A stretch of 20,804 bases of DNA from JBAWYM01 sp037143575 (GTDB taxonomy: Bacteria > Patescibacteriota > Gracilibacteria > Peribacterales > Peribacteraceae). A program made the translations under genes and the position numbers. The notes under the pieces were generated by a model. That model did not search any database. It saw only the letters and a program-made list of their open reading frames with translations, and was not told the DNA's origin. This document shows, one piece after another, positions 13,436-20,702 of the stretch; the first letter of the stretch is position 1, and the number at the start of each line of letters is the position of its first letter. Location: contig JBAWYM010000031.1 in the NCBI GenBank assembly GCA_037143575.1, positions 1 to 20,804 of the forward strand. The letters are read 5' to 3'.

Positions 13436-14725
13436 ATGATCACCGAATTTCACACCAGCCATGGCAAGGCCGATCACGTCTACTACCTCAGTGACGTTCT
13501 GGGAGTAAAAGTGGTTTCGCACGGCAGATCCATCGGACGGCTACAGGACATCATCATCGTGGAGAACGGTCATGCTCCGGTCGTCACCAAGCTCTTCGTG
13601 CGCCGTCCCTTCGGCGATCCCACTCTCCTCATTCCTTGGGACCGTGTGATGGCATTCGGAGCCAAAGAAATCGTCGTGCGCCTCGAGAATATCCCCTCCT
13701 GCGAAGGCATCCCCGGTCCGACTGATGTGCTTCTGCGGGATCATATCCTGGACAAGAAAGTCGTCGATGTAGAGGACCGCGATGTGGAGGTGGTCTACGA
13801 CGTGAAGATGATGGTGCAGGGCGGGAATCTCCTCGTGAGCTCCGTGAATATCAGTCGATACCGATTGCTCCGCCGCCTCGGGCTCAAGTGGCTCGCGAAG
13901 GCCATCTACTTCTTCCTGCGCGGGGACCGTGATGAGAAAATTCCCTGGGAATACGTGCAGCCGCTCCCGCCAAATATCGGAAGCTTCAAGGGTGATGTGA
14001 AGCTGACGGTGATGAAGGAGAAACTCGCAGAAATCCATCCCGCTGATCTCGCAGATATTCTGGAAGAGCTCGATAACCCGCAGCGCGTGGCACTCTTCAG
14101 CGAGCTGGAGACGAGCCATGCATCGGATACGCTCGAAGAAGTCGATCCTCCCGTCCAGCGCGATCTCGTGGCATCGATGAAGAAGGAGCGCGCAGCCGTC
14201 CTGCTCGACGAAATGACCGCGGGCCAGGCGGCAGACATTCTCTCCGTCCTGCCACTCAATGAAGCACGCGAAATTCTCAAACTTCTGAAAGCGAAGGATC
14301 CGGAGGACACGCGCAAAATTGAAGCGATCCTCGGGCATCAGGAGGAGCAAATCGCGAACTTCACGACCAATAAGCTCATCGATCTGCCGGCGACGGAGAC
14401 GGCCGCCAAAGCTGTGGAGCAGTTCCTCAAGGAAGCGAAGGACCGCGACGTGGTGCTGAATATCTACGTCGTGGAGAACGACCGCCGTCTCGTAGGAGTC
14501 CTCAATCTCAAGGAAATCCTCCGCGCCAAGCCCGAGCAGAAGCTGAGAGAATTCATGGTGGATAACGTGGTGAAGCTGCGGCCGGATTCCACCCTGCGCG
14601 ACGCCCTCACCCTCTTCCGCCGCTACGATTTCCGCGCGCTTCCGGTGGTGGACAGGGATGACAAGCTCGTGGGCGTGGTGCCGTATCGTGATGTGATGAA
14701 TCTGCGGCACAGGTTCTTTGATTAA
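13436..14725 (+). CDS. Soluble PRC-barrel / MgtE_N / CBS-pair protein
   Basis: A 429-aa protein without membrane helices. It has two PRC-barrel-like segments (about 18-80, LGVKVVSHGRSIGRLQDIIIV; and about 97-160, KKVVDVEDRDVEVVYDV), then an MgtE N-domain superhelix (about 183-295) with the classic AEIHPADLADILEELDNPQRVALFSELE and DEMTAGQAADILSVLP repeats. A CBS pair closes it (about 300-425; LPATETAAKAVEQFLKEA, VVKLRPDSTLRDALTLFRRYDFRALPVVD). In MgtE these cytoplasmic domains bind Mg2+ and gate the channel; here the channel domain is absent. With the NRAMP-like gene upstream, it is probably the sensing subunit or regulator of that transporter. The 50 nt before ATG are C/T-rich with no ribosome-binding site. 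Confidence 0.88.
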   Translation: MITEFHTSHGKADHVYYLSDVLGVKVVSHGRSIGRLQDIIIVENGHAPVVTKLFVRRPFGDPTLLIPWDRVMAFGAKEIVVRLENIPSCEGIPGPTDVLLRDHILDKKVVDVEDRDVEVVYDVKMMVQGGNLLVSSVNISRYRLLRRLGLKWLAKAIYFFLRGDRDEKIPWEYVQPLPPNIGSFKGDVKLTVMKEKLAEIHPADLADILEELDNPQRVALFSELETSHASDTLEEVDPPVQRDLVASMKKERAAVLLDEMTAGQAADILSVLPLNEAREILKLLKAKDPEDTRKIEAILGHQEEQIANFTTNKLIDLPATETAAKAVEQFLKEAKDRDVVLNIYVVENDRRLVGVLNLKEILRAKPEQKLREFMVDNVVKLRPDSTLRDALTLFRRYDFRALPVVDRDDKLVGVVPYRDVMNLRHRFFD

Positions 14726-14734
14726 TATTTTCAG

Positions 14735-14966
14735 AGCGGCCCTTCGCGGCCGCATCTTAGGCGGAAAACATCATTTTTGCTGCACCCGCAGTTCGTCTCG
14801 GCTCACCGCAAGCTCCGGGGTGCGCTTCAGAAGCATCATGGCTTCCATCGAATATTCTGGCTGCTATGGTTTACTTCCTCGTTGAAAAACTCCAAACCAA
14901 GCTCAAGGTCAAATCAGCAACAAAATGGTGTCTTCCATAAAAGATGCGGCCACGAAGGGCCGCGCT
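14735..14966. repeat. 232-nt inverted-repeat element (REPIN/MITE-like or structured RNA)
   Basis: The outer arms 14735-14758 and 14941-14966 are inverted copies differing by a 2-nt indel and one base. An inner pair, GGAAAACATCATTTTTGCTG (14763-14782) and the imperfect complement 14915-14936, extends each arm to about 50 nt. Each outer arm is itself a GC hairpin: GCGGCC/GGCCGC at 14736-14753 and at 14946-14963. Smaller stems lie inside (GCACCC/GGGTGC, GAAGC/GCTTC, GGTTT/AAACC). The element fills most of the 300-nt gap between the MgtE-like and transglutaminase genes, which holds no gene. The first hairpin may also terminate the upstream operon. Confidence 0.7.
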
Positions 14967-15008
14967 GATCATCAAGATGCAGTCAAAACGGGTGCGTTCA
15001 GGGTAAAT

Positions 15009-15017
15009 TGCTATACT
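15009..15017 (+). promoter_or_regulatory. Extended -10 of the transglutaminase-like gene
   Basis: TGC-TATACT ends 8 nt before ATG 15026, a leaderless-type arrangement. Confidence 0.55.
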
Positions 15018-15025
15018 ATCTGCGA

Positions 15026-15607
15026 ATGATCTCTCATCCGCTCATCTCCCAATTCCTGCACGATCACGACATCCGTTCGTCAAATGACGTCGTGGCGCTC
15101 GTGAGGCGTGTTGCAGAAATTCCCTGGGGCGAGGCGAGGACTATTGATGAAGTGCTCACGAAGAATAGAGGAACCTGCCTTGGAAAACATCTGGTACTGA
15201 GAGAATGCCTGAGAGAGATCGGCATTCCGGTTCGTGACGTTGTTTGTGGATTTCAGTGGATTGATCAGCCTATCCAATATCCGGAGGACATCCAGAATAT
15301 TCTGAAGGAAGGAACCTGGGAGCATCGGCATAATTTTCTCCAGATCGACCTAAATGGTGTTTGGATTGATGTCGATATCACCTGGGACCCCCCCCTCCAA
15401 ACATTCGGATTCAAAACATTACCTGAAGGTTGGAATGGAACAGTCGGATTCGTTGGTGTCGATCACATCACGCGCCGCTTCGATGGAATCATCCTGGAAG
15501 AGAAGAGGAAGGAGCTCATCGATACTCTCACACAAGAAGAACATGAACGCTGTGAACGATTTCTGAAGATATTTTTCGCCTGGATCGCATCCATACGCCA
15601 CAAATAG
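15026..15607 (+). CDS. Transglutaminase-like cysteine protease-fold protein
   Basis: A 193-aa cytoplasmic-looking protein (no signal peptide). It has the transglutaminase-core order: NRGTCLGKHLVLRECLREIGIPVRDV with catalytic-type Cys (about residue 52), then HRHNFLQIDLNGVWIDVDITWDPPL supplying His (near 110) and Asp (near 120-124). Such domains can cleave or cross-link peptides or act as peptidases; the substrate is unknown. The frame also opens at a TTG at 15008, but that lies in the promoter, so ATG 15026 is preferred. It ends in a short helical tail. Confidence 0.8.
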   Translation: MISHPLISQFLHDHDIRSSNDVVALVRRVAEIPWGEARTIDEVLTKNRGTCLGKHLVLRECLREIGIPVRDVVCGFQWIDQPIQYPEDIQNILKEGTWEHRHNFLQIDLNGVWIDVDITWDPPLQTFGFKTLPEGWNGTVGFVGVDHITRRFDGIILEEKRKELIDTLTQEEHERCERFLKIFFAWIASIRHK

Positions 15608-15690
15608 CCCTCCTCGTATTCTTCGATTCCCTCGATTTCCTCTCATTCATTTCCCTGCAATCTTTTCCTCCCACCCATCGCCCTTCCGTG
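15608..15690 (+). other. Pyrimidine-rich intergenic tract
   Basis: A gene-free stretch almost entirely of C and T on the plus strand (TTTCCTCTCATTCATTTCCC style). A similar tract lies at 13387-13435 before the MgtE-like gene. No hairpin is seen. It may be simple strand composition bias. Confidence 0.5.
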
Positions 15691-15696
15691 TAAAAT
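15691..15696 (+). promoter_or_regulatory. -10 box of the sugar-phosphate transferase gene
   Basis: TAAAAT ends 7 nt before ATG 15704. Confidence 0.5.
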
Positions 15697-15703
15697 CGAC
15701 CCG

Positions 15704-17098
15704 ATGAAACGCTCCGAGGTCTCCTTCGGTCTCGCCCGCATTCCCGTGGATGCGCTGGCCATATGGACAGCGCTTCTGCTGGCGTACCGGCTGCGCGAAT
15801 CACAGGTGGACCTCATCCCGGGATATCAGCTTCTCGAGCCGGCCAAAACACTCCCGGAGCTCGGGCTCTTCCTCAAGTTCTTCGCACTGCCCAGTGTCGC
15901 AGTCTTCCTCCTGATGTCGACGTTCCTCGGGCTCTATCAGCTGCGATCCACCCGTGGTGCATTTCGGGAAATCGGCGGCGTGATCCTCGCCGTCCTCCTG
16001 TGGCTTGTGTGTGTGATGACGTGGTTCTTCTTCGTGGAGAAGTCTCTCTTCTACTCGCGCATCCTCCTCTTCCACGCCGTCTTCTTCGCGATCACCTTCT
16101 CCATTCTCGGTCGCATGGCGCTCGTCCTCGTCCAGCGCGCGCTCCTCCTCGCAGGGATCGGCACCCGAATCGTCGTATCCGTCGGTCACCATCCCATTGC
16201 TTCGGTCGCGCGCGATACCCTCAAGCACGACATTCGCTACCGCTACGTCGGGCACCTGCCGGACTTCGCTTCATTCCAAAAATTGACGCACGTTCCCGTC
16301 GTAGACCTCGTGATCCAAACCGATCCCAACCCGGGCAGTGACGAAACCATCGGCCTCATCGACTACTGCCGCAGTCACCAGATCGGCTACGGATTCCTGC
16401 CGCCAGTCTTCGCCGATGTCCCGCACCAGCTCAGGGTAGAACGGCTCGGCATGCTCCCGCTCCTGCGCTTCCAGCCGACTCCCATCGACGGCTGGGGCCG
16501 CGTCCTCAAGCGGGTCTTCGATTTTCTCTTCAGTATCCTCTTCCTGATCCTTCTCTCTCCGCTCTTCCTCCTCCTCGCTCTCGGGGTCCTCCTCGACGGT
16601 GGACGACCGATCTTCTACGTTTCGCGCAGAGTGGGGGAACGCGGCAGAGGGAGAATCTCGGTCCTCAAATTTCGCTCCATGTGCTGCGATGCCGATGCCA
16701 AGAAAGAGGAACTCACGGCATTGAGCCACCGCAGCGACGGTCCGCTCTTCAAGGTGAAAGGGGATCCGCGCGTCACCCGCTTCGGGCGTTTCCTGCGCCG
16801 CTGGTCCTTCGATGAATTGCCCAACCTCTTCAATGTCCTCATCGGCCAGATGTCGCTCGTAGGGCCCCGCCCGCACCTCCCGGAGGAAGTGGAACGCTAC
16901 TCCCCGCTCCAGCGCAGAGTCTTTGCCGTGAAGCCGGGAATCACAGGGCTTGCCCAGGTGATGGGCCGAAGCGATCTGCCCTTCGAAGACGAAGTCCGCT
17001 TCGATATGCAGTATGTAGAAGAGTGGTCCGTGCTCCTGGATCTGTGGATCGTGTGGCGGACGGCGTGGGTAATATTGAAGAGGGAAGGGGCGGACTGA
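15704..17098 (+). CDS. Polyprenyl-phosphate sugar-1-phosphate transferase (WbaP/CpsE-like)
   Basis: A 464-aa membrane enzyme of the exopolysaccharide polyprenyl glycosylphosphotransferase type. The N-terminal half has about four membrane helices (within residues 5-150) and a degenerate nucleotide-binding-like domain (about 155-255). The C-terminal catalytic domain has all expected blocks: KRVFDFLFSILFLILLSP (about 268-285), ISVLKFRSM, the Asp370-Glu371 dyad in SFDELPNLFNVLIGQMSLVGPRP, and KPGITGLAQVMGRSD. It starts a surface glycan by moving a sugar-phosphate onto undecaprenyl phosphate on the cytoplasmic face. The sugar cannot be read from sequence. No other glycosyltransferases adjoin it. 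Confidence 0.93.
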   Translation: MKRSEVSFGLARIPVDALAIWTALLLAYRLRESQVDLIPGYQLLEPAKTLPELGLFLKFFALPSVAVFLLMSTFLGLYQLRSTRGAFREIGGVILAVLLWLVCVMTWFFFVEKSLFYSRILLFHAVFFAITFSILGRMALVLVQRALLLAGIGTRIVVSVGHHPIASVARDTLKHDIRYRYVGHLPDFASFQKLTHVPVVDLVIQTDPNPGSDETIGLIDYCRSHQIGYGFLPPVFADVPHQLRVERLGMLPLLRFQPTPIDGWGRVLKRVFDFLFSILFLILLSPLFLLLALGVLLDGGRPIFYVSRRVGERGRGRISVLKFRSMCCDADAKKEELTALSHRSDGPLFKVKGDPRVTRFGRFLRRWSFDELPNLFNVLIGQMSLVGPRPHLPEEVERYSPLQRRVFAVKPGITGLAQVMGRSDLPFEDEVRFDMQYVEEWSVLLDLWIVWRTAWVILKREGAD

Positions 17099-17100
17099 GA

Positions 17101-17186
17101 AGTATGAAGGGATAAGTATTAAGGGGTAAGGGCTTCTTTGATATTCCCCTGTCCCATAATACTTACCCCTTACCCCTACTTAATAC
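17101..17186. repeat. Dispersed hairpin repeat, copy 2 (possible bidirectional terminator)
   Basis: Begins 2 nt after the sugar-phosphate transferase stop and runs into the last codons of the convergent Cys-rich gene. The left arm AGTATGAAGGGATAAGTATT and the following AAGGGGTAAGGG match, inverted, the right-arm words CCCATAATACTTACCCC and CCCCTACTTAATAC. The copy at 420-506 shares its sequence and position. Sitting between convergent genes suits termination in both directions. Confidence 0.7.
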
Positions 17187-18946
17187 ATCTCCTTCAAATA
17201 ACACTCCTCGCAATAAATAATCTCCGCCCTATTCGGTCCATACGTCGTCTCCACCGGCTTCCCGCACTTCTTGCAGTTGCGCTTCCAGAGTTCACGGGGA
17301 TTGCGGGCAGCTAAACGATTGCGTGATCGCACGTCGGGATGAACCGTCGGAACGGGAAGCGATTGCTGGCGATAGAACGCGAGCTCCTTCTTGGTGACGC
17401 GGTACGGACGTCCTGTTTCGCTGCAGCGGATAGCCCAGTTGAGGATGTCGTCGGGAATATCGTCGAGGTTATCCGGAAGCCGATCCCCCGGAATAATCTT
17501 CTCCACCGTCACCGGCTCATCGACGTTGTCCTTCCAGGAAAAACCCCAAGCGAGTGCAACATCTTTCGTGAGCGGGAAATCTTCAAATGCCTTGGTCTCG
17601 TTATAGGCAAAAGCTGTCACGGGAGAGTGAAATCCCTGAGCGCGTGCCTCTTTCACAGCGAGCGGGAAATCCTCCTGCGCCTTGCTCTCTTTGTAAGCGA
17701 ATGCTGCAAGCGATGCAGGGAAGAACTCTCCCCATTCTCGGGTTGATTGCATGTGTGCGATGATTTTGGGAACGAGTTCGGCATACGCTTCCTCCGTGTA
17801 TTGTTTATTGAAAATACAGTAGCTCTTGTTCCTGAGTCCCACGCACCCGAAGCAGTGGTGGCAACTGAAACAAAGATCAGTGTGGATGCACTCGTACGAC
17901 ATGCTCGTCCCGAAACTGAAGAGCACGTTCTTCACCTCCTCGGTACCCACGTTCTCGTAGGTGATCTGACTTCCGCCCATGCCGTAGCAGTCGACGGCGT
18001 CCTTACTCTGGAAGACCCACGTGGAATAGCGGCAATCCTCGATGTCGTTGCAGTCGAAGCAGTGTGTGGAGTTACGACTGTTGCGGACATTGTTGCCGGT
18101 CGTGTTCTCGCAGTTACGCATCCACGCCGCGAGGTGCGGATACTTCAGTATGAATTCATTGAATTGTTTTTGGATGGTTTGTGAAATCGACCGCTGCTGG
18201 AGCGGATACTGCATCCGGCGGCGCTCGTATTCCTCCTTCGTGAGCTGCTCATTGAAGAACTGGTAGCTCTTGTTACGGAGTCCCACGCACCCGAAGCAGT
18301 GATTGCACCCGATGCAGTCGTAGAGGAAAGCACTGTCCGTGCACTGGATGCAATTGCGGACCCGCGTGCAGTTGTAGGAATCGTAGGTGTCCGTCGCTTC
18401 ACTCAATAATTGAGATTTGAAGCAGTACGAACTATCCATGCAATCGGTAAGTTCATTGGAATTCTGGCAGTAGATCGCGCCCTCGCAGTCCTTGATCGCA
18501 GAGGAGAGGTAGCAATCGCGGTTGTTGTACGACTGGTTGGTATAATCGCTGTTCTGGCAGTTGCTCATGAGCACGCTCATGTGCGGGACTTGCACCATGA
18601 GCTCCCGAAACTGCACGAAGAACGGGCGCGTGAAGTCGTAGTCGCGTCCGTATTGAATGGCATCCCACTTATCCGACCACCAGTCCGTGGGACAGTAGAC
18701 CTTGTGAGGCTTATCCGGAGAGTAGATAGAAACGATGGGCTTGTGACAGTGATCGCAGGTGCGCTTGTAGAGTGTTTGCTGATTTCTAAATGCGAGGCGC
18801 CGCTGCTCGCGGCAATGAGGGCAAAGCGTTGGTGGCGGGAGCGGATATTTCTTCCCCGCGATGACTGGTGAAGCCTTATCGTAAAACTTGAGATCTTCCG
18901 GAGAGATCTCGAACACCACTGAGCACTGTTTGCAGGACTGCTGCAT
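17180..18946 (-). CDS. Cys-rich zinc-ribbon protein with duplicated end domains (function unknown)
   Basis: A 588-aa protein with 36 cysteines, many as CxxC. The N- and C-terminal domains look like duplicates: both contain a (D/E)L-x-FY block, a Pro-rich link, R-R-LA-x-RN, (Y/W)KR-x-C-x2-C-x-KP and a final YC. Between them are Cys-centred short repeats (NCQN, DCYL, DCEG, YCQN, DCMD, YCFK) like a beta-helix ladder. The module HCFGCVGLRNKSY-x2-FN-x-Q occurs twice (about residues 222 and 385). A late segment has the AFAYKESKAQEDFPLA / AFAYNETKAFEDFPLT tandem. Similar proteins recur in CPR genomes without known function. ATG 18946 is preferred over TTG 18982, which overlaps the promoter. Confidence 0.82.
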   Translation of the reverse strand: MQQSCKQCSVVFEISPEDLKFYDKASPVIAGKKYPLPPPTLCPHCREQRRLAFRNQQTLYKRTCDHCHKPIVSIYSPDKPHKVYCPTDWWSDKWDAIQYGRDYDFTRPFFVQFRELMVQVPHMSVLMSNCQNSDYTNQSYNNRDCYLSSAIKDCEGAIYCQNSNELTDCMDSSYCFKSQLLSEATDTYDSYNCTRVRNCIQCTDSAFLYDCIGCNHCFGCVGLRNKSYQFFNEQLTKEEYERRRMQYPLQQRSISQTIQKQFNEFILKYPHLAAWMRNCENTTGNNVRNSRNSTHCFDCNDIEDCRYSTWVFQSKDAVDCYGMGGSQITYENVGTEEVKNVLFSFGTSMSYECIHTDLCFSCHHCFGCVGLRNKSYCIFNKQYTEEAYAELVPKIIAHMQSTREWGEFFPASLAAFAYKESKAQEDFPLAVKEARAQGFHSPVTAFAYNETKAFEDFPLTKDVALAWGFSWKDNVDEPVTVEKIIPGDRLPDNLDDIPDDILNWAIRCSETGRPYRVTKKELAFYRQQSLPVPTVHPDVRSRNRLAARNPRELWKRNCKKCGKPVETTYGPNRAEIIYCEECYLKEMY

Positions 18947-18981
18947 GGAGGATAGATAACCACGTCTTGTAGAAGACGACA

Positions 18982-18987
18982 ATTATA
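18982..18987 (-). promoter_or_regulatory. -10 box of the Cys-rich gene
   Basis: A perfect TATAAT on the minus strand, 35 nt before ATG 18946. The -35 is unclear. Confidence 0.45.
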
Positions 18988-19052
18988 TTGTTATCGCATT
19001 CATAGGAATAGTGAGATCAGCCCCAATGCTAGAGGTAATTCGATGTTATGAA

Positions 19053-19073
19053 GTTGTCGGTATTTCTGACAAC
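19053..19073 (-). terminator. Possible terminator of the GHKL operon
   Basis: GTTGTC/GACAAC, a 6-bp stem with a 9-nt loop, lies about 20 nt past the minus-strand stop at 19094. Only a short TT follows, so it is weak. Confidence 0.35.
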
Positions 19074-19093
19074 AGAGATAGATTTAGCGCCTG

Positions 19094-19804
19094 TTATACT
19101 GAAGCTCGCTGCTGTTCTTTGATCTGATCAGCGCTTCTTGTTTCCAGAAAAGTTGTTATGAATCTTCCGCCGGGGCGAGGAGTTCCCCACACCCACGGCG
19201 TATCTTTTTCTGAGATCATTGTTGTTCCTGCACCACCCAAGCGTTTATCTTTGCGGTAATAGAATTGGGAATAGCCGCTACAAACCCTCTCATACAATTG
19301 TGGGAAATCTGGTCCTGGGAGAGGCTGTTCAAATGTCATCATGAATCCATTTGCGCCGCGTTCGGCGGATACATCAACGCAACCTTTTTCGCCCCATACG
19401 GAACCATGTCGGACAGCATTCGACAGGAGTTCTAACAGAGCATCTTCAATGGCGAGCGTATCAAAACGCTTCGCTACAGATGCTCGATTGAGAGTATCAA
19501 TAATATTGAATACGGCGTTCAAGGCTCTCCCTTGGATTACTTCACAGAGTTTTTCCAAGCGATGTAGCTTATAAAATTCGGCAGCAATTTCCTCTGGAAT
19601 CTCTCCTACGCTTTCCACACTGATCCCTCCGAAAGAATTTCGACTTACTACCTCTTCATGAGAAAGCAATATTTGCTTGATTTCGTAGCGGGCTTTTTTC
19701 ACTCTCATAAACCAGCTATTTTTCGTGAGCATGATGTGAGCAGCGGAAACAGATTCTCCGATTTCTTCTCTGGCCACTTCTGAGATGAGGTCGGGGCGGA
19801 GCAT
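19094..19804 (-). CDS. GHKL ATPase-domain protein (RsbW/anti-sigma or kinase-like)
   Basis: A 236-aa soluble protein. The N-terminal half is helical and without a recognised domain. The C-terminal half is a GHKL (HATPase_c) fold: N box AIEDALLELLSNAVRHGSVWG (about 121-141), a short strand region with FMMTFEQPLPGPDFPQLYERV in the place of the ATP lid, and a late glycine motif RLGGAGTTMISEK. There is no HisKA His motif, so it resembles an RsbW-type serine kinase or a partner-fed kinase rather than a full sensor kinase. It follows the 238-aa gene by 13 nt and is probably co-transcribed. Base composition is AT-richer than upstream genes, suggesting acquisition. Confidence 0.75.
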   Translation of the reverse strand: MLRPDLISEVAREEIGESVSAAHIMLTKNSWFMRVKKARYEIKQILLSHEEVVSRNSFGGISVESVGEIPEEIAAEFYKLHRLEKLCEVIQGRALNAVFNIIDTLNRASVAKRFDTLAIEDALLELLSNAVRHGSVWGEKGCVDVSAERGANGFMMTFEQPLPGPDFPQLYERVCSGYSQFYYRKDKRLGGAGTTMISEKDTPWVWGTPRPGGRFITTFLETRSADQIKEQQRASV

Positions 19805-19817
19805 ATATCACAGAATG

Positions 19818-20534
19818 CTAATTACCGTGATGCACCCTGCCAATCCCCAGAACATGTCGAGAGTAATAACGGTCTTGCTTTTCTTTTGCGATCAAATTCT
19901 GTGCTGCCTTAAGTAATGCGTCATCCTTACCCTTCAATTTTTGCGCGGCTTCCTCAATGGGTTCTTTCCCGGGTTCAATAAGACCTGCGCAAGACAAATT
20001 CATCAGATGCAGAATGTCCTGCGTTACCGATTCACGACGGACTTTGATGCCAACAACATATCGTCGGCATAGTTCGCCAACATCGATGCATATCCCGATT
20101 CCAACTCCATAGTTATGCGTATCCTGCCTCAATCCGGAAATCACATCGGAAGGATAATTATTAAATTCGAACGGTGGCCGAGTAAAGTTCTCAGATTCAA
20201 AAATTCCACACCAGTCATCCTTCTCGACCCCTATAAATGCCTGACGAACTGGAGTGGACAGTAGTTCTTGTAGATCTCTTTCCAGATGCGAAAGGGCAAA
20301 TGGAGACGAATACCAAAGACTTTCGCGCACGTCTGACAAGATTGACGTTAGGTTTTTCAAAATTCTCACTACATGATGGACTGTGCCTAGGGGGTCCTTG
20401 GACTCTTCATTTTTTTGCAGTTTTGCGATCTCGTCCAAATGCACACGAATCGCCTCGAGAAGTCCCTCGATAGTGCCATCTGATGTAGCGGGTGATTTCT
20501 CGGGGCACGGAATCGGCATTTCATCAGGATTCAT
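19818..20534 (-). CDS. Unknown 238-aa protein, operon partner of the GHKL gene
   Basis: I do not recognise this family. The protein is soluble. It has a Pro/Glu-rich start, a helical region (about 22-95; GLLEAIRVHLDEIAKLQ and HHVVRILKNLTSILSDVRESLWY) that could form a helical hairpin, then a mixed domain (VGIGICIDVGELCRRYVVGIKVRRESVTQDIL) and a charged helical tail with Lys/Ala-rich segments. The GHKL gene begins 13 nt after its stop, so the pair may form a signalling module with this protein as sensor or substrate; that is inference. ATG 20534 is the first in-frame Met and no ribosome-binding site precedes it. Confidence 0.65.
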   Translation of the reverse strand: MNPDEMPIPCPEKSPATSDGTIEGLLEAIRVHLDEIAKLQKNEESKDPLGTVHHVVRILKNLTSILSDVRESLWYSSPFALSHLERDLQELLSTPVRQAFIGVEKDDWCGIFESENFTRPPFEFNNYPSDVISGLRQDTHNYGVGIGICIDVGELCRRYVVGIKVRRESVTQDILHLMNLSCAGLIEPGKEPIEEAAQKLKGKDDALLKAAQNLIAKEKQDRYYSRHVLGIGRVHHGN

Positions 20535-20702
20535 GAGAATTGGATTGGAGAGAGTCCATAGATGTAAGAGGATTTAGCTACTTTGCTATAACAGCATTTA
20601 TATGTCCATAATAATATTTACTATGAATCCATAATTCTTTGTTTATGTCTTTTATTAGCGATTATTATCTAATAGAATACTGTCATTCCTCCTGACAACA
20701 CC
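20535..20702. promoter_or_regulatory. AT-rich divergent intergenic region
   Basis: The most AT-rich part of the window, between divergent frames. It holds several TATAAT-like words, including TAGAAT (20683-20688, plus) 14 nt before ATG 20703 and TGT-TATAGC on the minus strand toward the 238-aa gene. No gene is seen. Confidence 0.4.

Noticed and set aside
13541..14755. Long minus-strand open frame opposite the PRC/MgtE_N/CBS gene
   Set aside because: The plus-strand product has well-defined domains; the antisense product is His/Glu-rich filler.
14796..14817. 22-nt stretch resembling part of a human Alu repeat (21 of 22 as I recall the consensus)
   Set aside because: The flanks diverge at once on both sides and the stretch lies within the inverted-repeat element, so contamination is unlikely; coincidence is the simplest reading.
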